Part shown: positions 10,855 to 27,205 of the stretch, one piece after another | How positions within the stretch are numbered: the first letter of the stretch is position 1 | How the letters are laid out: each line of letters opens with the position of its first letter | Assembly (NCBI RefSeq): GCF_020085105.1 | Contig: NC_058043.1 | Coordinates: 17,784,167-17,848,166 of the forward strand | Length of the DNA stretch: 64,000 nt | Direction: 5' to 3' | Source of the DNA: Siniperca chuatsi | Lineage: Eukaryota > Chordata > Actinopteri > Centrarchiformes > Sinipercidae | Translations under genes and position numbers: made by a program | Notes under the pieces: generated by a model | Databases searched by the model: none | Seen by the model: only the letters and a program-made list of their open reading frames with translations | What the model was told of the DNA's origin: nothing

Positions 10855-13386
10855 ATGAAGGGGAAGGAGCGATCGCCGGTGAAGAAACGCTCCCGGGCGC
10901 CAGTTGATAGCAGAGACCGAGGAGGAAGCCACCCGAGCGGCAAGAAGACCGGAGCCCTGTCGGCTATTGGCAGCAACAACGGTAACGGCTCTGCTCAAAA
11001 CGGCGCTTTATCCAGGAGAAGTTTACACATCGAGAAAAGAGACATGAGGGATTCAGACGGACACAATTCATCCACTCGGGCTGGTAGCGGTTACGACTAC
11101 GGAGTTGTTTCGGTGAACAAGCCGTACGGTGGCGCTGACATCGCCGCGGAAACATCCAGGTCCGGTTCACGCAGCGACCCACGGCCTCCGTCAAACCCCG
11201 ACAGTGAGTACAAGACTCTCAAAATAAGCGAACTGGGCTCTCAGCTGAACGACGAGGAGATAGAGGACGGACTGTTTCATGAGTTTAAGAGGTTTGGGGA
11301 CGTGAGTGTTAAAATAAGTCGAGAAAACGACGAGAGGGTGGCGTTTGTGAACTTCAGGAGGCCTGATGACGCCCGGGCGGCCAAACACGCCCGCGGCAAG
11401 CTGGTGCTGTACGACCGGCCTCTGAAAATCGAGACAGTTTATATGAACAGACGCAGAAGCCGCTCCCCTGTTTCAAAAGACAGTTTCCCTTCAGGACAGA
11501 GGCATCTCCACTCTCAGAGACCCCTGTCTCCCACTGGTTTGGGGTACAGAGACTACCGGTTACAGCAGCTGGCTCTGGGCCGTCTCCCCCCTCCACCGCA
11601 ACCACCTCACATAAGAGATCTGGAAAGAGACCGAGATTTTTCAATATATGATGCCAGGAATAGACCCCCGTTCATCCCTGAATGTGCTGTGTACCGTGAG
11701 GAGGACCTGATGAGCCCTGAGGATGACCAGAGGGCAAACAGGACTTTGTTTCTGGGCAATCTGGACGTCAGTGTGACGGAGAGTGACCTGAGGAGGGCTT
11801 TTGACAGGTTTGGAGCGATAACAGAGGTGGACATAAAGCGGGCAGTGAGAGGCCAGACCAACACCTATGGTTTCATCAAGTTTGAGAATCTTGACATGGC
11901 TCATCGTGCCAAAGTAGCGATGTCAGGGAAAGTGGTGGGCCACAACCCAATAAAAATCGGCTATGGTAAACCCACACCCACGACCAGGCTGTGGGTGGGG
12001 GGCCTTGGACCCTGGGTTCCCCTCGCTGCACTGGCCAAGGAGTTTGACCGCTTTGGCACCATCAGGACTATAGACTACAGGAAAGGTGAGGCATGGGCTT
12101 ACATCCAGTATGAAAGTTTGGATGCTGCTCAGGCTGCATGTACTAACATGAGGGGCTTCCCTCTCGGTGGCCCTGACCGGAGACTCAGAGTGGACTTTGC
12201 AGACACAGAGCACCGCTACCAGCAGCAGCAGTACGTGCAGCTCCCCCTCCCCCTGCCACACTATGACTTAGTCCCTGAGCCCTTTGCCCACCGCCTTACT
12301 GACTCAGTGAGAGTGAGAGAGAGGTCTCCTCCACTTCCCGCTCGCTTCAGAGACAGGGATCTGTACCCCAGTGCTGAATGGTCTGGCCTGGGTGTCCACG
12401 ACAGGATGCGGGGAGCAGGCTTTGATCCCATAGATCGTCTGGAGAGGCGTTCCCGAGAGACCTGGTCGAGTGAGGGTGAGTTCCAAAGCCGAGATCTAGG
12501 GCGCAAAAGGAGATATCTGGATGATGGCTGCCGGCTGGATCATTCACCTGACATCAGTGACTATGGTCTGCGCCGCCATGGCGGCTCATTAGAGCGCAGC
12601 CCTGGAGGGAGCAGCCGAGACGGCGGACGCTACAGTGACTCTGAACGCCTGCCTCGCTCTGGCAGAACCTCCCCCGTCAGAGAGCGCCAGGACACTGGCT
12701 TTGGAGAGAAGAGAAGAAAAACACTTAGCCCAGCTGAGCCAGGCTCCTGCCCTGAGAAGGACCGCAAACGCAAAGCCAGTGACTCATCTAAGAGCCCAGC
12801 GAGAAAGGAGGATCGCTTAGGACATCCTTCCTCCAAGTCTGGCCAGCAGTCTAAGCCGGTGGCTGGGGGACAGAAGCTGAGTCAGGCCTGGCAGGGCGTC
12901 CTCCTGCTGAAGAATAGCAGCTTTCCCACATCACTGCACTTGCTGGAGGGGGACATGTCGGTGGCTACCAGCCTGCTGGTGGAGGGCTCCACAGGGGGTC
13001 AAGTCTCCCAGCTGAAGATCAGCCAGCGCCTGCGCCTGGACCAGCCCAAGCTGGATGAAGTCTCCCGTCGCATCAAGGCCGCCGGCTCCGGCGGATACTC
13101 CATCCTCCTGGCCGTGCCCGTGAAATCTGAAGATGGAGGGGTCCAGGACGCCAGCAGCTCCACCGAGAGACCACTGAAGAACCTGGTGTCCTACCTGAAG
13201 CAGAAGCAGGCGGCCGGCATCATCAGCCTCCCTGTGGGGGGCAGCCGTGACAAGGACCACGGAGGAGTCCTTCACGCTTTCCCCCCATGTGAGTTCTCAC
13301 AGCAGTTCTTGGATGCCTCTGCCAAAGCCTTTGCCAAATCAGAGGACGACTATATGTTGATGGTCATTATCAGAGGAGCATCATAA
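10855..13386 (+). CDS. rbm15: RNA-binding protein RBM15 (Spen family)
   Basis: RBM15 is a nuclear adaptor of the m6A methyltransferase complex. It binds RNA and recruits the WTAP/METTL3 machinery, and it also acts in splicing, RNA export and haematopoiesis. The ATG at 10855 gives 843 residues beginning MKGKERSPVK, the typical RBM15 start; the preceding in-frame TTG is not used. Domains in order: basic/Ser-rich N-terminus; RRM1 about 119-197 (EYKTLKISELGSQL); Arg-Ser linker; RRM2 about 296-370 (RTLFLGNLDVSVTESDLRRA); RRM3 about 378-452 (TRLWVGGLGPWVPLAALAKE); a long RS/RD-rich linker; and a C-terminal SPOC domain about 675-843, ending MVIIRGAS. The CDS is one uninterrupted exon, as in mammals, and somewhat shorter than human RBM15 (about 970 residues), mainly in the linkers. 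Because the N-terminal motif and RRM1 are of RBM15 type, RBM15B is less likely. Confidence 0.97.
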   Translation: MKGKERSPVKKRSRAPVDSRDRGGSHPSGKKTGALSAIGSNNGNGSAQNGALSRRSLHIEKRDMRDSDGHNSSTRAGSGYDYGVVSVNKPYGGADIAAETSRSGSRSDPRPPSNPDSEYKTLKISELGSQLNDEEIEDGLFHEFKRFGDVSVKISRENDERVAFVNFRRPDDARAAKHARGKLVLYDRPLKIETVYMNRRRSRSPVSKDSFPSGQRHLHSQRPLSPTGLGYRDYRLQQLALGRLPPPPQPPHIRDLERDRDFSIYDARNRPPFIPECAVYREEDLMSPEDDQRANRTLFLGNLDVSVTESDLRRAFDRFGAITEVDIKRAVRGQTNTYGFIKFENLDMAHRAKVAMSGKVVGHNPIKIGYGKPTPTTRLWVGGLGPWVPLAALAKEFDRFGTIRTIDYRKGEAWAYIQYESLDAAQAACTNMRGFPLGGPDRRLRVDFADTEHRYQQQQYVQLPLPLPHYDLVPEPFAHRLTDSVRVRERSPPLPARFRDRDLYPSAEWSGLGVHDRMRGAGFDPIDRLERRSRETWSSEGEFQSRDLGRKRRYLDDGCRLDHSPDISDYGLRRHGGSLERSPGGSSRDGGRYSDSERLPRSGRTSPVRERQDTGFGEKRRKTLSPAEPGSCPEKDRKRKASDSSKSPARKEDRLGHPSSKSGQQSKPVAGGQKLSQAWQGVLLLKNSSFPTSLHLLEGDMSVATSLLVEGSTGGQVSQLKISQRLRLDQPKLDEVSRRIKAAGSGGYSILLAVPVKSEDGGVQDASSSTERPLKNLVSYLKQKQAAGIISLPVGGSRDKDHGGVLHAFPPCEFSQQFLDASAKAFAKSEDDYMLMVIIRGAS

Positions 13387-16300
13387 AAAAAATTATTAAT
13401 GTCTCTTTTCCCGCTCATGGACTGTTAAACTGTGAGTTGTAAAAACAGGGAGAAGTAATGATAACAAAGCAGAATAACAGGAAATGACAGGGTTCTGTGA
13501 AGTTCCCTTACCTGCATGGTAGCTTGTATCTCATCCTGCTGAAGGTTTATAGAAATGAAACTCACATTGAATTGAACACATTTTGATACATTGATGGATT
13601 CGATTATTAATACAGTGACATGCTTCACTTCTACTATTTAGTTATCAGATAAATGTACATTACTTGAAGGGTACTCTGCTTAAAGTATTTCAGAGCAAGC
13701 TACAGTTCTGTGAATCAATACTATATGTTGCCTTATCTCATTTAAAAAGAAACACACTTCCTTTATGTCCTGTCATACAATGCCTGCCTATAACAAAAAA
13801 GAATTTAATATCTAAAACAGAGTATTTAGCCTTCATTTTATCTGTACTCAGCATAGATTCAACTGGTCAGTGTCAACAAGTTTGTAGTATTATAATGTTT
13901 GTAGAGCAAGCCTAAAGAAATAATTAAATCAAACTCATGTACATGTAGATTTTCTCTTGAACAAGGAAATATATCGTTTTGCTCCAAAACTTTCCCCATT
14001 GCTCATTAATAGGCATATTCCAGATGTGCATCTGTATTACCTTTTTTGCTGACTAAGTAAACATTTTCAATACTTCCTAATTCGAAGTTTCATTACGACA
14101 GCTTTTCTATTTTTGGCACTTTTGGCCAGTCCTGCTTAAAGCTAAAGAAAATTGTGGAAAAAACAATTCTATTGAAACAAAAACATGGTATTAGTCTTGG
14201 TATCTGGCCTTTATGGACTATTTTTTTATAGTTTACTTTTTGATATGTTAAAATACATAAGAGCCTTAGGGGTTATAGTATAATAGATTACATTAATATC
14301 AATGCTCCTTTTTGAGCCACATCTGGAGGTTATGTGACATTACAAGGTGAAATGAATGCAGTTTTTCCTGTCTGTTTTTCAACACTGGTACATGTATGTA
14401 GGGGTGGACACAAGCAGCATTATAATGCAGTTCAATACAATAACCTTGCAAAGAATACTGCCTTTATGAAGCTAATTATGTTTAGTTTTTGTTGAAATTA
14501 TGTTAGAGAGGAGATTTTAGGCTCTGTGTTTATTTCTGACCCCAGGGTGTTGTAATGAACTGCATTAGGTTATAAGATAATATTTTGGGCTGCAACTTTT
14601 CATTATTGATTAAGCTACTGGTACTTTTCTTGATTAATCGATTAATCATTTGGTCTATAACATCAGAAAATAATGGAAAATATCCATATTTTCCTAAGGT
14701 GATGTTTTCAAGCCCAAAGTGACGTCTTCAAATTGCTTTTTTATGGTCCTACCAACAGCCCCAAACCCAAAGATATTCAGTGTACTATGATGAAAGCGAA
14801 GGTGGAACCATCAAATGTTTGGCACTTTTGCTTAAAAATAGATGATTAACCATCATAATTTCTGCTTATTAATTATCTGACGATTGACTAATAATTTCAG
14901 CTCTGAACATTATTACCATGGAGTTGAGTCAACTCCCCTTAGTCTCAACGACTGTAGGTCTTTTGTTTTGAATGCCGTTTATATTCTACAGGGTTGCTTT
15001 TGTGTCCACCCCTTTTTATATTGTGTGTTTATTGGCATCACATTCAATTAGGTTGAACAGTAATTGGTTGATTAAGTTCTTCACTTTTCTTATGGTATAA
15101 TCCACTAAACACAATAACTGCCCCAACAAAGCATGTACTGTTAAAGAAAAAAAAGATGATGTAACCTATAAATTAAGAGCTAAATGTATGCCATGCACAT
15201 CTCTAATAACTGATCAGGAATCTATTAGTAGAAAATATTGCTATACTATCAGTGGACTTGTTTGATTAAAAACCTCTGAATGAATCAGAGGACAGGAGGC
15301 CGTTGTCCCGTGGCCTTACACGCTTTCTTCTGAAAGGACTGTTAATGATTGTTTTTCATGCTTTGATTTGATTTCTGTGTTTCAAATGGGAAAAAAAAAG
15401 ATTTGTATACTCAGGATATCTGGAGAGAGAAATGGAGAACATCAGTGCTCATGGGCCTAAAAGAAGTATACCTGTCAGAAAAAACGCAAAGTGCAACATG
15501 CACTTGATTTTGTCTCAATAAATTTACTCTTTTCGTGGGAAACACGAGTGCCTCGGAAGACAACTTTTGTGACCTTTTCTGTTCTTGGAATTGTCTATCA
15601 AACTCTAAAGGCTTTATCACTATGACAGCAGGAGCCTTCCCAGCTGAAAGGAGAGGAAGTGTGAGAATCAAGGGAGGTCAGCCTCTCAGTTCTGTGTTTT
15701 CATTTTGTTGATCATCATTTGTTGAATGACCTCTTTTGTGAAGAGCTTTTCATGTGACCTTCTTTCAGATTGAAATTTGGCCATACTAGAATACTTTTTT
15801 CAGTCCGTCTGCAAAGGCAAATCTAGAGTCACTGTCTCTTCAGATATGTGGCTTATTCCTCAGTCGCCTCTGGCCTGTATGACCGGAGGTGTGGCAGAAC
15901 TTGCCGCCTGTCAAGTTCTGCCAAAATCGCCAGGGTTGTCTCCATGTGACAGCCTCTCAGTGGAGGCACAGCAGCGTTTGAAGGCCCCCGGTCTGCTTTC
16001 TCATCTGGCTCCAGCAGCACACAGAGTATTGGTTCAGCGTCTGCAGCAGCTCGAGAAGGAGCAGTGTTCATGTGTGTATTTGCTTATTGTTCTTGCATTG
16101 GAGATTTGAAGAAGATCTCTGTGCTAGGGCCAGACTTCAAAAAGTGTCTCACCCCGTGTCGGAGAAGAGGTTGAGACAGTGAGACAGCATCTGCTTTATT
16201 TGCCATAAAATGGAAAGGAAACGCAACAGAAGAGAAAAGATTGCCTGTACAGGGAATACTAATCTTTAGTTGATATGTTGATCTGATTTACACACTTTCA

Positions 16301-16994
16301 AAAAAAAAAAGAAAAAAAAAGATTCTTCGTATGAAAGCAAAGTGAAGAGTTTCCTGCTGTTACTGAGTCAGAATCTGCTGCAGGATGTGTATTATCAAGA
16401 CGGTGCTGTTCCTGCTCATCGCTGCTTCAACTCCAAACTAACGGGACGTGAGCAGCTTTCCTGCAGCTTCTGGTGTCCACACTGTGCCACGGCTGGGATT
16501 CAAGGTTTCCTGGAGTTGTAACAGGTTTGAGCCTCGCCCCGGCTATACCTGCTCCTGTTCCGCAGGTAAAGTATTAAGATGGCCTAAACTACTGACTTGG
16601 GTATGTATTAAAGTGTTTAAGACGACTACAAACACTTCAGGCCTTGTTTAAAAGCTGGTTACAGGGTGAAAAGATAACAGAAATGACTAAAATTGAATGT
16701 CCCTGAAGCAAACTAATGCAGAGTTTTTGTTGAGGCAGTCAGAGATGTTGATTAAAAAAACAAAAATTCATGAAGTCTTAGTTTGTCATGTTAAACAAAT
16801 ATCCTCTCAGTATCTTTGTGTCTACTTACTGTAGGACTACTGTTCCTTTTTGCTGATTCAACTTCCTTCTTTGGTATATTTTGTCATGGTTTTTGACGCT
16901 TTTCTCCTTGTCAGATTTGAAATCTTGCAGTGTTGGTCCAAATGCCCCAGCAATTTATGCAGCAACTGCTTTGAATCTGAACAACAAAGGCCTA
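13387..16994 (+). other. rbm15 3' UTR and downstream intergenic DNA
   Basis: AT-rich sequence follows the rbm15 stop. Candidate polyadenylation signals occur downstream, including AATAAA at 15517-15522, so a long 3' UTR is possible but its end cannot be fixed. A repeat (14585-14905) lies inside. The 110-codon frame at 15777-16109 has no domain or flanking signals and is treated as chance. Confidence 0.4.
14585..14905 (+). repeat. MITE-like repeat, GGCTGCAAC...CAGCTCT family, copy 1
   Basis: It begins GGGCTGCAACTTTTCATTATTG, has the palindromic TTGATTAATCGATTAATCATTTGGTC block, then a GAAAATA-rich middle. It ends ATTGACTAATAATTTCAGCTCTGAAC, so the ends are imperfect inverted repeats (gggctgcaa / ttncagctct). 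Two further copies are at 41722-42035 and 59205-59445. It is non-coding; a DNA-transposon-derived MITE is the likely class. Confidence 0.65.
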
Positions 16995-17463
16995 ACCCAC
17001 TCAGATCCTTAAGTAAAAGGATCAATACCACAATGTAAAAATACTCAATTACTGCTTAAGTAAAAGTATGGAAGTATTATCAGTAAAATGTACTTGACAT
17101 TTCAAAGTATTATACTAGAATGCAGAATGGCTGTTATATAACTGGATTATTATTACCGCTGCATTAACACGTAGATCGCATTTAATGTAGCTGGTCGAGG
17201 TGGAGCTAAATTTTTATTACTTTATACTGCTCAATACAGTATATTTTATTAGCTGATCGTATGTTCTGAATTGTCCTAATCTGCTAAGTAACTAGCAACT
17301 ACAGCTGTCAGATGAATGTAGTGAAGTAAAAAGTACAATATTCCCCCTGAAATGTAGGGAAGTATAAAGAAGCATAAAATGAGAATATGCAAGTAAATTA
17401 CCTCGACATTTTACTAAAGTACAGTACCTATAAAGTAAATATACTTTGTTACCTTCCACCACT
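16995..17463 (+). repeat. hAT-like MITE, copy 3 (AAGTA family)
   Basis: It starts near CAGATCCTTAAGTAAAAGGAT and ends GTTACCTTCCACCACTG at about 17463, the best-preserved right terminus of this family in the window. Internal blocks TGGCTGTTATATAACTGGAT, GGTGGAGCTAAATTTTTATT and AGTAACTAGCAACTACAGCT align with copies 1, 2 and 5. Confidence 0.8.
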
Positions 17464-20390
17464 GCTCATAGCTAAATGCCAGTAAGTATCAGGGAACTAC
17501 AGGCCAAATAGTCTCTGCTTGAGTTACTGACACATTATTTGCAAAAATTGCAAAATAATGTAATGTTAAGTATCAAAGATTATGACATCATATGCCAAAC
17601 ATGGGAAAACTGCATTAGTAAACAGGAACAAACAGAAGATGGTTAATGGAATATTTCTTTAAACATTCTGAGATTCCTCAAGTTGGCATCTACTGCATCT
17701 GTACTTCTTTCCTTCATCTTTTCACTTTATCCAACTCATGTAGCTTTCTGTAAATTGATAGTTTAAGATAAGCTATTTCAGTTTCTGAAAGTGAATGAAA
17801 TGAGTGCTTAATGCCCTTATTTGCACTGGGTGGAGGAGCTGTGATGAAGAGATGATGTCCAAGCTTTGTGTAATAATGTCAAGTTTTAGATCAGACATCA
17901 TCAGCATCAGTCGGAGCACACGATGAGAACGAGCGGAGCCACACTGGGTGTTAAACAGGCAGTGGAATAACCTCCTCAGGGTTGACGAAAGTGGTATCAT
18001 GTATCATACAGTGGCATGTCAGATATGTAAACTTTGTGCTAAAATGTCAAGTTTAAAATTTTGTTTATACAAATCGTGCCAGAGTGTAATTAGTTTGGTT
18101 AGATAGTAAGGGTGTGTTTACTGTATATGAGGGGGTGTTGAGGACTTGAACTTCACAATTTCTGCAGTGTGAATGTAAAAAGGGAAATGTCACTTACAGT
18201 TCAGACGAAGCCCATTACGGTAAAGGTCAGTTAATCGATGATATGCTGAGCAAATCATAAAATGTAGGGAGGTCTTTCATAGAAGTTTAAGTTTTAGTTA
18301 ATAGCTGTACAAGGCTTTGGCGCCTACTTCCCTGTTCTTAGTTCAGCCCCTGATTTCAGCCTCCGGTCGTAACAAATTCAAGGACGCTCTTGTTAGAAAG
18401 AATGCTACATATGACTCTGACAGAAAGCTTTCAATGAAATATTTAATACAGAGGATTTGATTGCAGCACCTATAAACAACCTATGCTGTATTTACTGTGT
18501 ATGTATTATTAGTGTGATGAGGAGCTGTACAGTCGAACTTGAGTACACTTTTAGAATTTGAGCACTTTTTAAAAGAATCTCTTGATCCTGTATAAAGTTT
18601 CTTTCAGAAAATGTCTTCACTTTTTTACTTTTGGAAAGTTATTTATGACTTTTAACTAAACAGTGCCTAAACATGTTTTAATACGAGCTGGTCATAATTA
18701 AAATGTTGAGTATTTCAGGTTGTCACCTCAGTATGGAGGCGAGAAAGGAAGAAAAACTCTTCTCTGCCTGTCCTCACATTTACCTACAGTGTGAAGCTCT
18801 ATAGAGCTTCAGTGAACTCTGAAGTTATGAGTGCATGTTGAAAAGGAATTCATCAGACAAGAGAAACTATGTCTTGGTGAGTACACTTTATATTTATTTC
18901 ACCTCATATTTATACCTTCAGTATTTTATATTGATGTAATTTGCATTTGATTTGTGCTTGAATAAAGGCTTGAAACACATTCTGACATTGTGTCTGTTTT
19001 TTTCCATGACGTCCGTCCTCTTTGCGTCAAGTATTGACAGATTTTGAAATGACAGGATGTATTTGTCCGTTCTGGTTTTTAGACTCAGTACTCTAGAGGG
19101 CAGGGTTGGATGGAGCGATATTAAACTACCAGAGAACATGAACAGAAGACGTGTCTCGAATGATACAATATCAGTATTTTCTATAAGTAATGCGATAAGC
19201 TTATCCACTTGATTTATGGTTGACAGGTGAGGAATTTATAATGAGACATTAATCTTCTTACACAGTAATGTCAATAACTATTAGGTCTACAGGCTTTTAC
19301 TCTATCTTTTAAAAGCCATTAATACTTTTAAATCACTTGAAACAGACCTTGATGTAAAAAGGGGTTGACACACAAAGAGAAGAGACCTTTAAAGTTGCTG
19401 TATTCAATAATACTTTACCTTTTTCTTCTGTAAGCACTCAATAGATGAGAAAAGTCAACAGAAACTCATGCAGAACACAGTCTGGGAAAGGTCAACCCTC
19501 ACCTGGCTTTTATCATTTACAAAACTGACTTACAAATGAAGGGAGCACTTTTCAGCCCCTAACTGTTCTCTAAAGTAAACCTGATGTTGTACATGGCAAC
19601 TTCAAAGCCTGGTGCAAGGAGACATTTTTTGTTCAATTATATTTGCACTGTAATAAAAATCTCTCCACCACCTAAAACAGACAGAACTGGACTTCCCCAC
19701 ACTCTCAAACTGATTGATCAGTCTTTTAACATGAGACAGCTAAATCAAATAGTTTAAGTTGTAGAAGGTGTGTTTTCATCTGTAAGGTTTGTATGTATTG
19801 GTGTAAAACAGGCCTGTAAACATACAATAGAGCTTTTCATCTGTAACTCTACTGACACTACGTATGAAAATGTATCTAAACTATATGGTAAAATAATGCC
19901 GTATGTATACTTATTAAATTGCATTTTGGCATCATTTATCACGTGTGGTTGTGAAATCCTTTATTTTAAATGTCAATGAGGTTAGAGGCTTAAGACATTC
20001 TTTTTACTACTCAGTTCCTTTAGATAAATTATTAACAGAAGTTGAACAGAAATGGTCAAAAGAAAAGGTGAAACACATTATTTAGCAATTTATATTCCAC
20101 AATATATTAACACTTTACTGTTTATTGTATTTCTGCTGGGTGTGTTGACATTTAATGCTGATTTGTGGCCCAACTTTGAATAAAGAGCTGAGTAAACTTA
20201 CATTATATTCTTAACACTAAATTTGTTAAAATTAGATTAAAGGGCATTAGGGAAAAACATACTCAGCTCTTATTGTTTCCTTTATCTGAATTCACTCATT
20301 TGATACTCTGTAAAGTGTTTTTTTATCAGTTTAGTTGTTGCAAGTGTTACTGTAAAAAAAAGGAGGAGTTTAGACTAGCCTTGATCTCTC
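17464..20390. other. Intergenic DNA upstream of the protease gene
   Basis: No gene was recognised. An AATAAA near 18959, followed by a GT-rich run (ACATTGTGTCTGTTTTTTT), looks like a polyadenylation site on the plus strand, but no upstream exon was identified. The ORFs at 17773-18000, 18918-19208 and 19754-19942 lack any domain. Confidence 0.4.
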
Positions 20391-20400
20391 CATATAAAAA
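20391..20400 (+). promoter_or_regulatory. TATA box of the chymosin/pepsinogen-like gene
   Basis: CATATAAAAA lies 49-58 bases upstream of the initiator ATG at 20449. The spacing would place transcription start near 20425 and give a leader of only about 25 bases, which is usual for digestive zymogen genes. The call rests on motif and distance alone. Confidence 0.65.
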
Positions 20401-20448
20401 CACCACCTGCTCTTGTGTGTGAGATCTTATTGGGCCCTTTTCAAAATA

Positions 20449-25221
<4,773 letters not shown>

Positions 25222-25324
25222 ATACATGTGAAGCGCTGGGTCAGTTTGAAATGATATTAGCCATTTGTCAGAGGCTCTAGTCTGAGCCTGAGCTATTTAG
25301 AATGCAATTTACTTTATTTTGACT

Positions 25325-25330
25325 AATAAA
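25325..25330 (+). terminator. Polyadenylation signal of the protease gene
   Basis: Canonical AATAAA about 104 bases after the TGA at 25219-25221, followed by a T/GT-rich stretch (GTCTTTGTTGT near 25365). The compact 3' UTR fits a digestive zymogen gene. Confidence 0.65.
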
Positions 25331-25345
25331 AAAATTGCCTTTCAG

Positions 25346-26655
25346 ACTTTAAGTCAGCATGTCTTTGTTGTAAAAGATGAATTCAAATGCTTGTAAAGTC
25401 TTCCTAGAATATTCTGTAAAGGCGAGAATCAACCCAAGTGTTTTACTCCAATATGGATGTGTGTTTTGGTGGCCACTAGATGGCACACGACTCACCGAGC
25501 TGCACATTCAGTCACGTCATCATTCATGTGATTCTCCTGGGAGGGGTCTGAGGAGAGGATGACTCATCTTACTTAGAATTCAGTCTCTAAAACACAGAAC
25601 CAAATGCCAGTCATTCATTGTCAACAGGCGCTGGCTTACATTCATGCCATCTGTGTCTGTGATGTTCAGTGATCTGAGATTTTCTTCAGGCTGCTGCATT
25701 TGTTCTAATTATGATCTGTGATTTAATATCCAATGGGGATGCGTCATTCAGCTCTTTTCCATTTAAACATGTGCATCGACACACAGATCTATCATTAACC
25801 CTGCCATACCTCCTATGAACACACTTATTTCCATTTAACATTTTAATTATGAAATACTCTTAATTCTGCAATGTTACACTGCATTTTTCCAAATGGCTAA
25901 ATTTAGTTACACACACCTGGCTGGTAAACATTGTAACATGAGACAGCAGCTACTGAAGCAGGGAGCATGGACATCCCTGCAGACTGCTTCAATCATTCAT
26001 CCTGCAAAGGGGTTGCAGGACAGCAGGTTTCAGGTTTCACACTGCAGCATCTCTCAGAAAGATGGACCAACTTCTGAACAAAAAATTAACTCCTTATAAT
26101 AATGATTCTGCACACATTTGCTGCACTGTCACATGAAGAAATGTGATGTATCATGTTCCACATAATGATTATGCTTATTGCTACAACTACACAACATCAA
26201 GATAACATTTTTTAACTGAAATCGGAGACATAAATTGTCTTGAGGCCAATATAACGCTGATCCAACTGAGTGTTCAGTCCCGGACAGAAACAGGCAGAGG
26301 AGAGTGACTACAGACCAGAGTGCTCACTCTGCTCAGGGAGATCTTGTGGTCAACAACCCAAATAAGGGTGAAAAGCCAGCAACACCGAATGTTGCCAGAA
26401 GAAAGTAAGTCTGAAGGACAGGTACAATAAATACATCTCCCTGGGTGAACGGTTTCTGCTCCAGTGAACTGTGTGGGCTCCCATTTCACCCTCAAGTGAA
26501 CAAGGCTGTGTCATTAGTGTCATACAGAAACTGAAGCCAGTGGAGCTCCACGCTAACTTGGCCAACTGAAGCCTGATCTTAGCCAAAAAAAAAAAAAAAA
26601 AAACAGACATCAAGATCAGGTCATTATCATATCTGTTCTGTCACATCTGGAGCAG
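25346..26655. other. Intergenic DNA, nothing recognised
   Basis: Only short chance ORFs are present. An A19 run at about 26585-26603 follows a stretch ending TGATCTTAGCC; it may be a retroposed tail but no source RNA could be assigned. Confidence 0.4.
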
Positions 26656-27205
26656 TTAAAAGAAAAGTTTGACATTTTGGAAAATACGCTTAGTCACTTT
26701 CTTGCAGAGAGTTAGATGAGAAGTTTGATACCACTCTCATGTGTGTATGGTAAATATGAAGGTATCGCCAGCAGCTAGTTAGCTTTGCTTAGCATAAAGA
26801 CTGGAAACAGGGGGAAACTGCTAGTGTGGCTCTGCCAAAGGGTAACAAAATCTACCTACCAGCACCACTAAAGCTCACTAATTAACACGTTGTATGTGGT
26901 TTTACAGGGGGTTATGTGCTGTTTCATGGCAGAGCGCAATGACTTCCTGGAGTCCTGTCGTCACAAACATGTTGTTTTTACACTTTGGTTTTTGTACAGA
27001 TTAAACAAAGTAGATATAATATATTCATTAGTGAGCCGGGCTAGCTATTTCCAGTCTTTATGTTAAGCTAAGCTAAGCTAACCGGTTGCTATCTGTAGCT
27101 TCCTATTTAACATACAAACATGAGAGTGGTATCAATCTTCTCATTTAAGTCTCTGCAAGAAAGCAAATTATTTCCCATAATGTCAAACTATTCCTTCAAC
27201 TTTTA
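26656..27205. repeat. Fold-back MITE with about 150-bp terminal inverted repeats
   Basis: The left arm (about 26660-26815) has AAAGTTTGACATTTTGG, GAGAAGTTTGATACCACTCT and TTAGCATAAAGACTGGAAAC. The right arm (about 27045-27205) has the inverse order: CCAGTCTTTATGTTAAGCTA, AGAGTGGTATCAATCTTCTC, AATGTCAAACTATTCCTTC. The spacer of about 230 bases is non-coding. This is a family abundant in teleosts. The transcript would fold into a very long hairpin. Confidence 0.8.

Noticed and set aside
15777-16109. 110-codon plus-strand ORF downstream of rbm15
   Set aside because: No domain, splice sites or promoter. Leu/Gln content is unremarkable and the opposite strand is also open, so chance is likely.
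26570-26603. TGATCTTAGCCAAAA followed by an A-run, like the reverse complement of the U2 snRNA start
   Set aside because: The match is only about 15 bases and the rest of U2 is absent on both sides; probably coincidence beside a poly-A.
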